This document shows, piece by piece, positions 16,201 through 24,097 of a stretch of DNA of 45,128 bases. Under the pieces are notes generated by a model that made no database searches, was not told where the DNA came from, and saw only the letters and a program-made list of their open reading frames with translations. The DNA comes from UBA4572 sp049965515 (GTDB lineage Bacteria; Nitrospirota; Leptospirillia; Leptospirillales; Leptospirillaceae). Where the stretch lies: contig JBMFWG010000013.1 of assembly GCA_049965515.1 (NCBI GenBank), forward strand, positions 1 through 45,128, given 5' to 3'. Each line of letters begins with the position of its first letter. Positions within the stretch are counted from its first letter, which is position 1. The translations under genes were made by a program, and so were the position numbers.

Positions 16201-18003
16201 TCATACCTCGACCTCCCGGGCAAATTCCCGAAGCAGAAGTACCGCCGCCTCCGTCTCGGAGAGAGGCGCCTCCTGGGGACGGATTCCCTGTTCAAGGTCA
16301 TGGAGATCCACCGAACCGAAGCATCGGAACCTATCGAAAAAGCTTGAGAGCTCGGGATCCCCTTCGGCCGCGGTGACAAGCTCCGTCACGCTCTGCCGTC
16401 CGGGGAAATCGGCTCCCTTCGGGCGAAATCCCTGAGCATAGAGATGGTCGAGCCACATCTCCATCCGCCGCTCGATAGTGTGGTCGCGCAACGTTCGCCT
16501 AAGTCCCGCCTGGGCTATGGCCTCCCTCTCCAACGGGTGGGACTGGAAGTGCCGCACCAGTTTGCGACAGCTCTCCTCGTCCTCAAAGACGGCCACTTCT
16601 TCCTCCGGAACAAGAAGCTCAGAAAGGTGCGACCTTCGGTCTACAAGCTGAAACCCGCCACAGGCGGCAATTTCAAAGGTGCGCGGATTGACAAAGTCCC
16701 CGTCGGGATTGACGCCCCTGTGATAGACGGAAGAGTGGAGGTTGAGATTTACCATGGAATTTCTATAGATCTGTGCCGCTTCACCAGGCGTGATCCGTCG
16801 CCCGGGGGATCGAAGATAGGGTCCCAGGGGATCGGAGCTCTCCCAGTCGGCTCCCCAGATTCCCAGACCCAGGTCCACAAGATGCCGGAGAAAGTGCTGG
16901 CGGTTATAATACCCGGCTCCCATAAAGGCCAGAGGGGCCGAATATCTCACCGGATCTTCCCCTTCTCCGGGCTCGGGGCGAAAGATCGTCCGGTCGGCAG
17001 CCGTGGGGAGATAGAGAACGTTGGTGAGTCCACGAGCCTCCAGACGGGGAAGCCACTCCCCTTTCTGGATCACGGCAAAGGAGGTGACCAGCGGGGCCAC
17101 TCTTTCCCAATAGGTCGCAATCCGGAAGTCCTCGACAAACCAATAGGCCACGGGAATGTTCATTCCACGAAGACGTTCCAGAAGCTCGGGGGAAAGAGGT
17201 GATTGGGCCAGCCCCACGATGAGATCGGGCTTCTCCTGATAGACGCGGGCAAGGATCATCTCGGCCATGAAATTCTGGAAGAGTCCCCGAAGCTGGGCCC
17301 GATGCATGTCAATCCGACTTTGAGCGCCGATGGCCCGAAGGGACCCGGCAAATTCACCGGCGTCAAAAAGAGAGGCGCGGTGGCCCATCCCGGAGAGAGC
17401 CCGGACCACTCCGTGTGCAATGGGATAGGATCCTCCCGAGACAGGAGAGACGACCAGCACCCGCAGGGAGTAGTCGGAAGCCTGGGCCAGGCTTCCCGCA
17501 AGATTCTTGACCGACCGGTAGGCATCGGGACGAACCTTTTCCGATGCCGCATGAAGGGCCAGGAAGTACCCCTCCACCTGCCCCCGAAGGCTCCCCGGGT
17601 CTGTGACGAATCGGATCTGCCTGGACCGGCGGTGCCAGGGAAAAAGACGGAAAGAGGCTCGCAGGATATCGGGAGAGGGCTCAAAGACAATAACGGGAAG
17701 GGGGGTCCGGGCGAGCAGCGCCTCGACATGGTAGCCCAACCCCAGCCCCAGGACCAGGATCCCTCGGGCGTCCTCGGGAACCCCTCCGACAATCTCTTCG
17801 GCCCAGCGCTGACCTTCCGCGACTGGATCGTATCGACTGTGAAGGCTCGTCCCATCCCAGAGAAGGGTGGGGGATCCTTCCTTGGAGTCGATGATCTCCC
17901 ACCGTTCCCGGCTCCTGTCGGGGCGGACAAGAACCTCCCGAAGTGCCCCTTGGCCAAAGGCATCGAGATTACTTCGGAATACGTTTTCATCGAACTGCCA
18001 CAT
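16201..18003 (-). CDS. MAF-like / CgeB-like glycosyltransferase
   Basis: A 600-residue two-part protein. The N-terminal part has ILVLGLGLGYHVEALLA and VIVFEPSPDILRASFRLF, a nucleotide-binding fold like that in motility-associated factor (MAF/DUF115) proteins. The C-terminal part has VAYWFVEDFR, MVNLNLHSS and NPRTFEIAACGGFQL, typical of CgeB-type GT-B glycosyltransferases. MAF proteins transfer nonulosonic acids to flagellin in Campylobacter and Aeromonas; whether this one uses the same sugar is inference. The ATG at 18003 follows AGGAGG by six bases and overlaps the upstream gene by 17 bases. Confidence 0.82.
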   Translation of the reverse strand: MWQFDENVFRSNLDAFGQGALREVLVRPDRSRERWEIIDSKEGSPTLLWDGTSLHSRYDPVAEGQRWAEEIVGGVPEDARGILVLGLGLGYHVEALLARTPLPVIVFEPSPDILRASFRLFPWHRRSRQIRFVTDPGSLRGQVEGYFLALHAASEKVRPDAYRSVKNLAGSLAQASDYSLRVLVVSPVSGGSYPIAHGVVRALSGMGHRASLFDAGEFAGSLRAIGAQSRIDMHRAQLRGLFQNFMAEMILARVYQEKPDLIVGLAQSPLSPELLERLRGMNIPVAYWFVEDFRIATYWERVAPLVTSFAVIQKGEWLPRLEARGLTNVLYLPTAADRTIFRPEPGEGEDPVRYSAPLAFMGAGYYNRQHFLRHLVDLGLGIWGADWESSDPLGPYLRSPGRRITPGEAAQIYRNSMVNLNLHSSVYHRGVNPDGDFVNPRTFEIAACGGFQLVDRRSHLSELLVPEEEVAVFEDEESCRKLVRHFQSHPLEREAIAQAGLRRTLRDHTIERRMEMWLDHLYAQGFRPKGADFPGRQSVTELVTAAEGDPELSSFFDRFRCFGSVDLHDLEQGIRPQEAPLSETEAAVLLLREFAREVEV

Positions 18004-19606
18004 AACGCTCCTCCTTCTCGGGGCTCTTCCTTTCCGACCCGCCTCCCAGAATACGACCCGCACTCATGGCTTCCCAGGAAAGGGCCGCTCCGGCGCGAAG
18101 AAGTCCGGGAAGATCACCCCGACCTCCCTCGACCCGCTCCAGGTGGTGCAGGAGTGGCCACATCGCCGGGAAGTCCGCCGCCAACCTTTCAACCATTCGC
18201 TCCCTCTCGCCCGGGTGAAGGGATCGCTCCCGGAGACCCAGATAGAGGTCGATTCCCCGCTCGAGACGGACAAACCAGAGAGGATCGATGACTTCCTCCC
18301 TCCGTCCCTTATCGGCCGTGACAGAGACTTTGGGCCCACGATTCCCTTGCAAGAGATCATTAGCAAGACTCATGCCCGCGAGGGACATCTCCCGGGAGAG
18401 AGAAAGAAGAGGAGCCTCCGGATTGAGATAGCGCACCACAAAGCGACGCAAGAGAATCGCCAGGACCTGCTCCTTCGAAAAGGGAACGGGGGTGATCGCC
18501 TCCTGCAACAACCCCGAAGGAGTCTCCCGCGCGATATAGAGCTGGCTCCCCGTCAGAAACTCCGACAGTCGGGCAGCCACCCCGGCGGCCGGCTCCCCCC
18601 GACGGATTCCCGCCACGATCTGGGCCAGAACTTCAGGCTCAGGAATATCCCTGCAGGAAAGCGACGCGCAGGACGATCCCTCTCCCGCGCATGGATAGCA
18701 TGACGCCCCCGACACGACAGAGACGGCACCCTCCCGATAGGCTCCGGTCTCGAAGGGAAGGGCGCTGGCAAAGAAAAGTCCGACAGTGGGAATCCCCATC
18801 GATGCGGCCAGATGAAGCGTCGCCGTATCTGGCGAGAGAACGACACCCGCTCCGGCAACCAGAGAAACAAGATCGGAGAGGCCCGTCAGCCCGGCCGTAT
18901 TTTTGACGCGAGAGCCGTACTCCCGCTCAATCGCCTCCCCCAACTCCCGATCTTCGGGGCCACCGGAGAGAAGGACAGGGTGGCCGTCGATCCGGAGCAA
19001 TGCGCCAACAAGCCGGGACAATGCCGACGGAGCCAGCCTCCGGAAGGGGCTTCGGCCTCCCAGAACGACAACTGTCGGACCGGATCCTTCCCCGAAACTG
19101 GCCGCCCGCTGGGAGGTAAAAGCTCCGGGTCCGGAAAATCCCTGCCACATGTCGGAGAGGTGGATGCGATTGAGCGCCCGGACGCCCCGTGACGAAGCCA
19201 CCAGATAGGCTGGCCAGCCGGAGAGGGGGTCGACAGTGCCATCCTCCCGGTCGAAGAGGTGGTCAAAGCCCGATACAGGGACCCCCAGAAGCCTGGCCAG
19301 CATTACCCCCGTTCCGTGGTGATTGAGGACAATGACCCGGGACACGCTCTCCCGGCGCATCTTCCGGACAAAATCCCGGGCCCCAGAAATTCGTTCGAAG
19401 AGAGGATACGACACTGCCGGGTTCCCAAAATCAGGCCAGGAGACAACCTCCGCTGCCAGATTCAAGGCTTTCGCCCCCTCCACGACACCAGGGCGCACCA
19501 GAAGCATGGGGCTTGCGCCCTCTTTCCGGAGCCTTTCGATCAGAGGCCCGCTCTGGATGAGATCCCCAAGCCGTGCCTCCTGGATGACCAGAACCTTTCC
19601 TTCCAT
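17987..19606 (-). CDS. glycosyltransferase family 9 protein, second copy
   Basis: A 539-residue GT-B enzyme organised like the 14348-16150 protein. Its start MEGKVLVIQEARLGDLIQSGPL is the GT9 acceptor-side loop, and LSPDTATLHLAASMGIPTVGLFF is the donor-site segment. It also has a Cys-rich piece (CYPCAGEGSSCASLSC) and a helical C-terminal extension. The shared Cys cluster and tail suggest the two arose by duplication of a locus-specific GT9 type. It starts 14 bases after the upstream gene. Confidence 0.86.
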   Translation of the reverse strand: MEGKVLVIQEARLGDLIQSGPLIERLRKEGASPMLLVRPGVVEGAKALNLAAEVVSWPDFGNPAVSYPLFERISGARDFVRKMRRESVSRVIVLNHHGTGVMLARLLGVPVSGFDHLFDREDGTVDPLSGWPAYLVASSRGVRALNRIHLSDMWQGFSGPGAFTSQRAASFGEGSGPTVVVLGGRSPFRRLAPSALSRLVGALLRIDGHPVLLSGGPEDRELGEAIEREYGSRVKNTAGLTGLSDLVSLVAGAGVVLSPDTATLHLAASMGIPTVGLFFASALPFETGAYREGAVSVVSGASCYPCAGEGSSCASLSCRDIPEPEVLAQIVAGIRRGEPAAGVAARLSEFLTGSQLYIARETPSGLLQEAITPVPFSKEQVLAILLRRFVVRYLNPEAPLLSLSREMSLAGMSLANDLLQGNRGPKVSVTADKGRREEVIDPLWFVRLERGIDLYLGLRERSLHPGERERMVERLAADFPAMWPLLHHLERVEGGRGDLPGLLRAGAALSWEAMSAGRILGGGSERKSPEKEERYVAVR

Positions 19607-19620
19607 GACAGCCTCCCGAT

Positions 19621-21954
19621 CTAGTCCTTGGAGACCAGGGCAGGGTCGGCAGACTCCGCCATTTCGACAATGCCACGTGCCACACGATTCTTCGGTTCCC
19701 GCATGAGGATCTCCCGGGCAATATGAAGGGCCTCTTCATGTTGTCCGGACTCATCGAGAAGCGCGGCATAAAGAGCCCGGAACCCGTTTTGGAAGGGATG
19801 AAGGAGCAAAAACTCCCGAACCCGTCCGATCGCCGCTTCGGGCTTTCCGATCGCGCGAGCCACATCCACCAAAAGCCGAAGCACCTCTTCCTGGTCAAGA
19901 TTGATCCCCAACGACTGGTCGTAATAGTAGAGGGCCTCTTCATAGTTTCTAAGCTCCTGGCACACCATTCCAAAGCCGGAAAGGGCGGCATGGGATTTTG
20001 GATTTTTCTCGAAGGCCCGCTTGAAGTCCGCCAGGGAGTCCGCAAAATCGCCCATCAGAAGAGCCGCCACCGCCCGCCCCTGGTAGGCCCGTTCATCGGC
20101 GACCATGGGAATGGCCCGTTCGAATGCCTGGCGGGCTCCCGGGAGATCTCCACGGCGAGAGAGGATTTCGCCAAGCTTGATCTCGACCTCTCCCCGCTCC
20201 TCCCGGGTCAGCGCCGGATCCGCCAACGCCGAAAAAAGAAGCTCTTCCACACCCTCGGAAATTCCCGAGCCGATCATGTCGTCGACCTTCTCGATGATTC
20301 CGAAGACCCGCCGCCGCGCCGTCACCAGATATTGCATGACAAAAAGATCCCGGATCTCCTCCGGGGATTGATCCCGAAGGACGATATTGCCAAGGTCAAT
20401 GTCAGTCCGCGATTCTCCCCGACGGGCGAGCTCTCCGGCCATTCTCGAGAACTCGCTGGAAACATTGGCTCCCAGAGTTTCGATCTGAAGACCGGTCTGC
20501 TCGAGAAGCTCCACCAGGGTCTTGCGGGTAAAGAAACGGAGATGGCTTTGGTCGAGGATTCCATGCTCCTGATAGTCAAACCTTCCCTGAGCCAGCCCTC
20601 CGAGGATCTCGTGGTAGCGAATATTCGGAACCGAGAGAACAAGAACGCCCTGGGGAGAAAGGTAGGGAACATACTTTTTCAGAAGCTTGGCCGGATCCTC
20701 CACATGCTCGAGAATGTCGGCCATGACGATGGCGTCGAAGCTTTCTTCCTTAAAGTCGGCCTCCCACGTCACCGCATCGGCCACAATCACCCGGTCATAG
20801 AAGGCCTTGGCCTCAAAACCCCGGGTGGGGTCCTTCTCGATCCCCACCAGGGTGACATTCCCCCAGCGTGTTCTTATCCCCCGCCCCATGGATCCCACGC
20901 CACATCCGATGTCGAGGATGCAATTCGCACTGGCAGGGATTCTGTCAATGACCTCTCCCCGCTCCTTCCGGTAAACCTGCTTGGGCTTCCAGACGGCCAC
21001 CCTTTGGTTGATAAGCCGCTCCCAACTTTCCAGAAAGCGATCCAGAGGGAACTCCCGCGCCACGATTTCCCGGGAGGCGGCCCCCATCTCCCGGGCCAAC
21101 GATTGATTCCCGAGAATTGTCTTCACATGATCTTTCAGATCCTCGACACGCTCGGCCTGGAAGCCGTTGATGCCATCCTTCACGGGCGAGCCGGAATGCG
21201 TCAGCGCCACGATCGGCATCCCGATGGCCATGGCCTCAAGGAGGGAGAGGTTGTATCCGTCCTCCCAGGGTTCGACCGTCGTGTGGAGAAGAAGGCGATG
21301 GTGGCGCATCTGCTCTTTCAGATCCTCAAGGTTCCGGGAGGGATGCGCTCCGGGGATCCGGGGGTTCAACCCCAGAGTGGTATGGGGAATACCCTCAAGG
21401 ACCTGACCCGACAGGGTGGCTCCCAACATGAGATCCCGCTCCTCAATAAAATTCCCGATCCGGAGAACCCGATCGAGAGCTCCGTCATAGCCTCCCCATT
21501 CGGCAGGATCGATTCCCGGCAGAATCACCGGACCGGCAAATCCCCAGGACTCTTTCTTTGAGGCGGAGATAAAGACCGGCGTAAGGTCGCTCACCTGGGA
21601 CATCAGCTCAGAGAGGGCCTTTCGGTACTCCCGGGGATCGATGGAGTTTTTCCCCAAGGCAATCATGGTATCGAGCCGGTTGTGGAAGACCATGAACTGA
21701 GGAACCGGAGACTTGCGCGTAAGCAGCAGATCGCTCATATCATGGCAGATGATGGCGTCGTACTCTTCCCGGGCAAGGTGGCCCATGGCCGTCTTGAAGT
21801 CGACAATCCGGGAGCCTCGGGGACACGGACGAAACTCGGTCATCCATCGTTCGTATCCGCCCTTGGCCCTCTCGACAATGTCAAAAGCTATCGGGAGCTT
21901 CCCCAAAAGAGAGATGTATCCTTCATGCCAGTTAAACGTAAGAATGCGCAACAT
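19621..21954 (-). CDS. glycosyltransferase-methyltransferase-TPR fusion protein
   Basis: A 777-residue three-part protein. Residues 1 to about 330 form a GT-B/GT4-like glycosyltransferase (LPGIDPAEWGG, then EDGYNLSLLEAMAIGMPIVA). Residues about 340-510 are a SAM-dependent methyltransferase with motif I ILDIGCGVGSMG and IVMADILEHVEDP. The C-terminal 230 residues are TPR-like helical repeats (SRRGDLPGARQAFERAIPM and following). Joining sugar transfer, methylation and a protein-binding scaffold suggests building and capping a methylated glycan on a protein such as flagellin. The ATG at 21954 has AAGGAG six bases upstream and overlaps the preceding gene by 23 bases. Confidence 0.88.
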   Translation of the reverse strand: MLRILTFNWHEGYISLLGKLPIAFDIVERAKGGYERWMTEFRPCPRGSRIVDFKTAMGHLAREEYDAIICHDMSDLLLTRKSPVPQFMVFHNRLDTMIALGKNSIDPREYRKALSELMSQVSDLTPVFISASKKESWGFAGPVILPGIDPAEWGGYDGALDRVLRIGNFIEERDLMLGATLSGQVLEGIPHTTLGLNPRIPGAHPSRNLEDLKEQMRHHRLLLHTTVEPWEDGYNLSLLEAMAIGMPIVALTHSGSPVKDGINGFQAERVEDLKDHVKTILGNQSLAREMGAASREIVAREFPLDRFLESWERLINQRVAVWKPKQVYRKERGEVIDRIPASANCILDIGCGVGSMGRGIRTRWGNVTLVGIEKDPTRGFEAKAFYDRVIVADAVTWEADFKEESFDAIVMADILEHVEDPAKLLKKYVPYLSPQGVLVLSVPNIRYHEILGGLAQGRFDYQEHGILDQSHLRFFTRKTLVELLEQTGLQIETLGANVSSEFSRMAGELARRGESRTDIDLGNIVLRDQSPEEIRDLFVMQYLVTARRRVFGIIEKVDDMIGSGISEGVEELLFSALADPALTREERGEVEIKLGEILSRRGDLPGARQAFERAIPMVADERAYQGRAVAALLMGDFADSLADFKRAFEKNPKSHAALSGFGMVCQELRNYEEALYYYDQSLGINLDQEEVLRLLVDVARAIGKPEAAIGRVREFLLLHPFQNGFRALYAALLDESGQHEEALHIAREILMREPKNRVARGIVEMAESADPALVSKD

Positions 21955-22897
21955 GGTCGACTCCTTGTGGTTTGAAGGGGGCACCTTCGGAAAGGATACG
22001 GACGATTGAACGGGCCCGGTGATGGTAGGTATGGTGCGCGATTACCTTTTTTCGTCCCTGGGTGCCGATCCGGCGGGCTATCTCGGGGTGATCGAGAAGG
22101 AAGCGGACCCGATCAACGAGGTCCGCATCTTCGTAGACCACCAGGTCGACATCGGGCACAAACAGGTCAGCCAACCCCGGAACGGAGTCGGTCAGCAGAC
22201 ATTTCCCGACGGCCAGGCTCTCGAAAACTCTCATATTCAGGTCGTCCTTCACCGCCGAGTCAAAAAGCAGACGCGACGAGGATAAAAACCGGGCCATCTC
22301 CTCAAAAAACAGCCGACGAACCCCCACAGAAAAACGAATGCCCAAGCGAGCCAGGCGTCGGGAGCGCCTGTCAGTCTTTCCGGGAGAGGTGCAGATCGCA
22401 ATATCGAAGACTTCGGGGACATCATAAGGTCGATGGATCTCGGGATCGCAGGCCAGGGGAAGCCAAAAGACCGGCTTGCCCAGGCGTTCCCGGAAGATGT
22501 CGACATAGGCCTTCTGGGCCAGAAAGACGACGTCGAATCGGCTGGCAAGCTGGAGATGATCCGCTGCCGAGAGGTGGGTATCGATGAGATAGCAGGCCTT
22601 GGGAAGAGAGGGGTCCGAGAGGATGGGCATCTCGAACCAGACGCCGCTCTCCACAAAGAGAAGCCAGTCCGGCCGAAAGCCTCCCAAACCCTTTTTGACC
22701 TCGTCGAGGGTTCCGTCCTTCAGATCGATATCGTGGGGAGTGACCCGGTCGGCGATGCCCTCCAGGTCCCAGGCCCTTATCGTCCAGTCGGCAATGGTGG
22801 GCCCGCAGGTTTTTACGGTGGCGACCTTTCTGAGTGCCTTTTCCAGGTAGGCACCGGTCGTATGGGGCATGGACGTGTACATCATCAGGATGTTCAT
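21932..22897 (-). CDS. CgeB-like glycosyltransferase, first gene of glycan operon
   Basis: A 321-residue GT-B-type protein: WLLFVESGVWFEMP and ACYLIDTHL in the N-terminal half, then FWLPLACDPEIHRP, LLFDSAVKDDLNMRVFESLAVGKCLLTD and a C-terminal GRKKVIAHHTYHHRA. This is the CgeB/DUF3880-like group that also appears in flagellin glycosylation islands. The ATG at 22897 is 13 bases from the start site predicted by the sigma-54-type promoter just upstream, with CAAGGAGG at the very mRNA start. Open frame further upstream is not used if that promoter is right. Confidence 0.83.
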   Translation of the reverse strand: MNILMMYTSMPHTTGAYLEKALRKVATVKTCGPTIADWTIRAWDLEGIADRVTPHDIDLKDGTLDEVKKGLGGFRPDWLLFVESGVWFEMPILSDPSLPKACYLIDTHLSAADHLQLASRFDVVFLAQKAYVDIFRERLGKPVFWLPLACDPEIHRPYDVPEVFDIAICTSPGKTDRRSRRLARLGIRFSVGVRRLFFEEMARFLSSSRLLFDSAVKDDLNMRVFESLAVGKCLLTDSVPGLADLFVPDVDLVVYEDADLVDRVRFLLDHPEIARRIGTQGRKKVIAHHTYHHRARSIVRILSEGAPFKPQGVDHVAHSYV

Positions 22898-22919
22898 GGC
22901 AACCTCCTTGACCTGCATA

Positions 22920-22938
22920 AAGCACGATCCATGCCAGC
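22920..22938 (-). promoter_or_regulatory. sigma-54-type promoter of the glycosyltransferase operon
   Basis: On the minus strand CTGGCATGGATCGTGCT carries GG (-24) and GC (-12) with exactly ten bases between. TGGCATG is identical to the flgF promoter. The predicted start at about 22910 lies at the SD CAAGGAGG, 13 bases before the ATG. The -12 block GTGC departs by one base from TTGC. Confidence 0.6.
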
Positions 22939-23018
22939 CGGAAGAAACACAAGGGACCAACGAATAAAAAGCTTTGTGGACAAAGAAATTTCAGAGAGGA
23001 TCAAAAGAGGGGGAGGGT

Positions 23019-23046
23019 GGAAAAAAAAGAGCGGGAGATTTTTTCC
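23019..23046. terminator. possible bidirectional AT-rich terminator
   Basis: Arms GGAAAAAA (23019-23026) and TTTTTTCC (23039-23046) flank a 12-base GC-containing centre, giving A- and T-runs on both strands. It sits between the FliT-position gene and the glycan operon promoter. The stem itself is weak. Confidence 0.35.
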
Positions 23047-23076
23047 GGGTTGGGGAGAATGGCAGGAGATTTCTTC

Positions 23077-23094
23077 CCGTCAGAACTTTGACGG
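23077..23094 (-). other. hairpin after the FliT-position gene
   Basis: Perfect 6-bp arms CCGTCA and TGACGG around a 6-base loop, ten bases after the stop at 23105. There is no T-run directly behind it on the minus strand. Confidence 0.35.
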
Positions 23095-23104
23095 AGCGAG
23101 ACGA

Positions 23105-23602
23105 CTAGGCCCGACCAAGAATCTTACGTTCAAAGAGCGCCCCGGAGTCACGGGTCGCCTTCCAATAGGCGCCGTGAGGACCCTGGCCGGTAATGGCAGC
23201 AATCCGGGAGGCGAGAGGACCGTTGGAGGCGGCGAAGGGAGCAAGGGCAGAGGTGAGGCGATCGAGGCGATGCGAGAGAAGGATCAGGTCCGGAAGGGGG
23301 AGTGTCGCCAGGGCCTCGGCCCCTATGCGGTCGATCGTGGCCTGGGCCGAGAGAAGGGGACCAAGATCCATCTCCTCGACCCGGGAGAGGGAGAGAGGCG
23401 CGTTGTCCTCGTCTGCCTCGGGATGGAGAAACTCCAGAAGGGAGCCCACCGCAAGGAAAAAGTCTTCTGCCGCCCTGGCGATGTCCGTACTGTTGGGGGG
23501 TCCCCCTGACGGCGAGAGGGAGAGGCTTTGGGGCTCCAAACCCCCTTCCCTTTCCGAACGACGGTCCGAAGATCCGGGGAGATAGCCTTCGCGGACACTC
23601 AT
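23105..23602 (-). CDS. hypothetical protein in the FliT position
   Basis: A 165-residue protein directly after fliS and overlapping it by ATGA, the usual place of the FliD chaperone FliT. The N-terminal 35 residues are Ser/Gly/Pro-rich and probably disordered. The remainder is helical (ARAAEDFFLAVGSLLEF, LPDLILLSHRLDRLTSALAPF), consistent with a small helical export chaperone. I cannot see sequence identity to FliT, so the role is by position only. Confidence 0.7.
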   Translation of the reverse strand: MSVREGYLPGSSDRRSEREGGLEPQSLSLSPSGGPPNSTDIARAAEDFFLAVGSLLEFLHPEADEDNAPLSLSRVEEMDLGPLLSAQATIDRIGAEALATLPLPDLILLSHRLDRLTSALAPFAASNGPLASRIAAITGQGPHGAYWKATRDSGALFERKILGRA

Positions 23603-24051
23603 CCGCGCACCGACAGGGTTCGTCTCGGAACCCCTCCCTCAGGAAATGTGTTGGCCGGGGAAGAGGGAAGCGATCCTCCCCGAGAGGAGGTGGCGGCGGC
23701 CTTCCAAGTCGCGAGAAGGTCCGCCAGGATCTCCCTGACAGGTCCCAGGCGCTCGACTTCGCTCGCCACATTGGCCAGGGTCACCTCCTGGATGAGAAAG
23801 AGATAGAGGGAGACGAGGGAGTCCGAGAGATCTCTGGGCTCCTGCCCGTCGACGGCCGATGCCAGCTCGGACAGGATCCCCGTCAGCCGGTTGACAGCCT
23901 CGGAGCGGCGAGGGATATCGCCGTTTCCCATTGCCTCTTTCATCATGTCCACAAGACGGACCGATCCCTCATACAGGCGGATCAGAAGATCTGCCGGAGG
24001 AAGGGTTCTCTCGAAAGTTTCCCGATACGTTGCGGCGGCGTTAGCGTTCAT
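23599..24051 (-). CDS. fliS: flagellin export chaperone FliS
   Basis: A 150-residue helical chaperone that binds the C-terminus of flagellin in the cytoplasm until export. The N-terminus YRETFERTLPPADLLIRLYEGSVRLVDMMKEA matches the FliS helix 1-2 pattern (PxxLIxxLYDGxxxxL). LVSLYLFLIQEVTLANV matches the later helix. A Ser/Gly-rich tail of about 30 residues is extra compared with typical FliS. The ATG at 24051 is preceded by AAGGA. It lies 46 bases after fliD. Confidence 0.87.
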   Translation of the reverse strand: MNANAAATYRETFERTLPPADLLIRLYEGSVRLVDMMKEAMGNGDIPRRSEAVNRLTGILSELASAVDGQEPRDLSDSLVSLYLFLIQEVTLANVASEVERLGPVREILADLLATWKAAATSSRGGSLPSSPANTFPEGGVPRRTLSVRG

Positions 24052-24097
24052 CACACATCCTTGTATACGAGGATTGACAGGAGGGACCGTCCCTCCC

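Noticed and set aside
17203..18291. 362-codon plus-strand frame opposite the MAF/CgeB-like gene
   Set aside because: Antisense shadow spanning two genes; no motif.
19723..21561. 612-codon plus-strand frame opposite the GT-methyltransferase gene
   Set aside because: It is the antisense shadow of a clearly conserved gene; high GC keeps such frames open.
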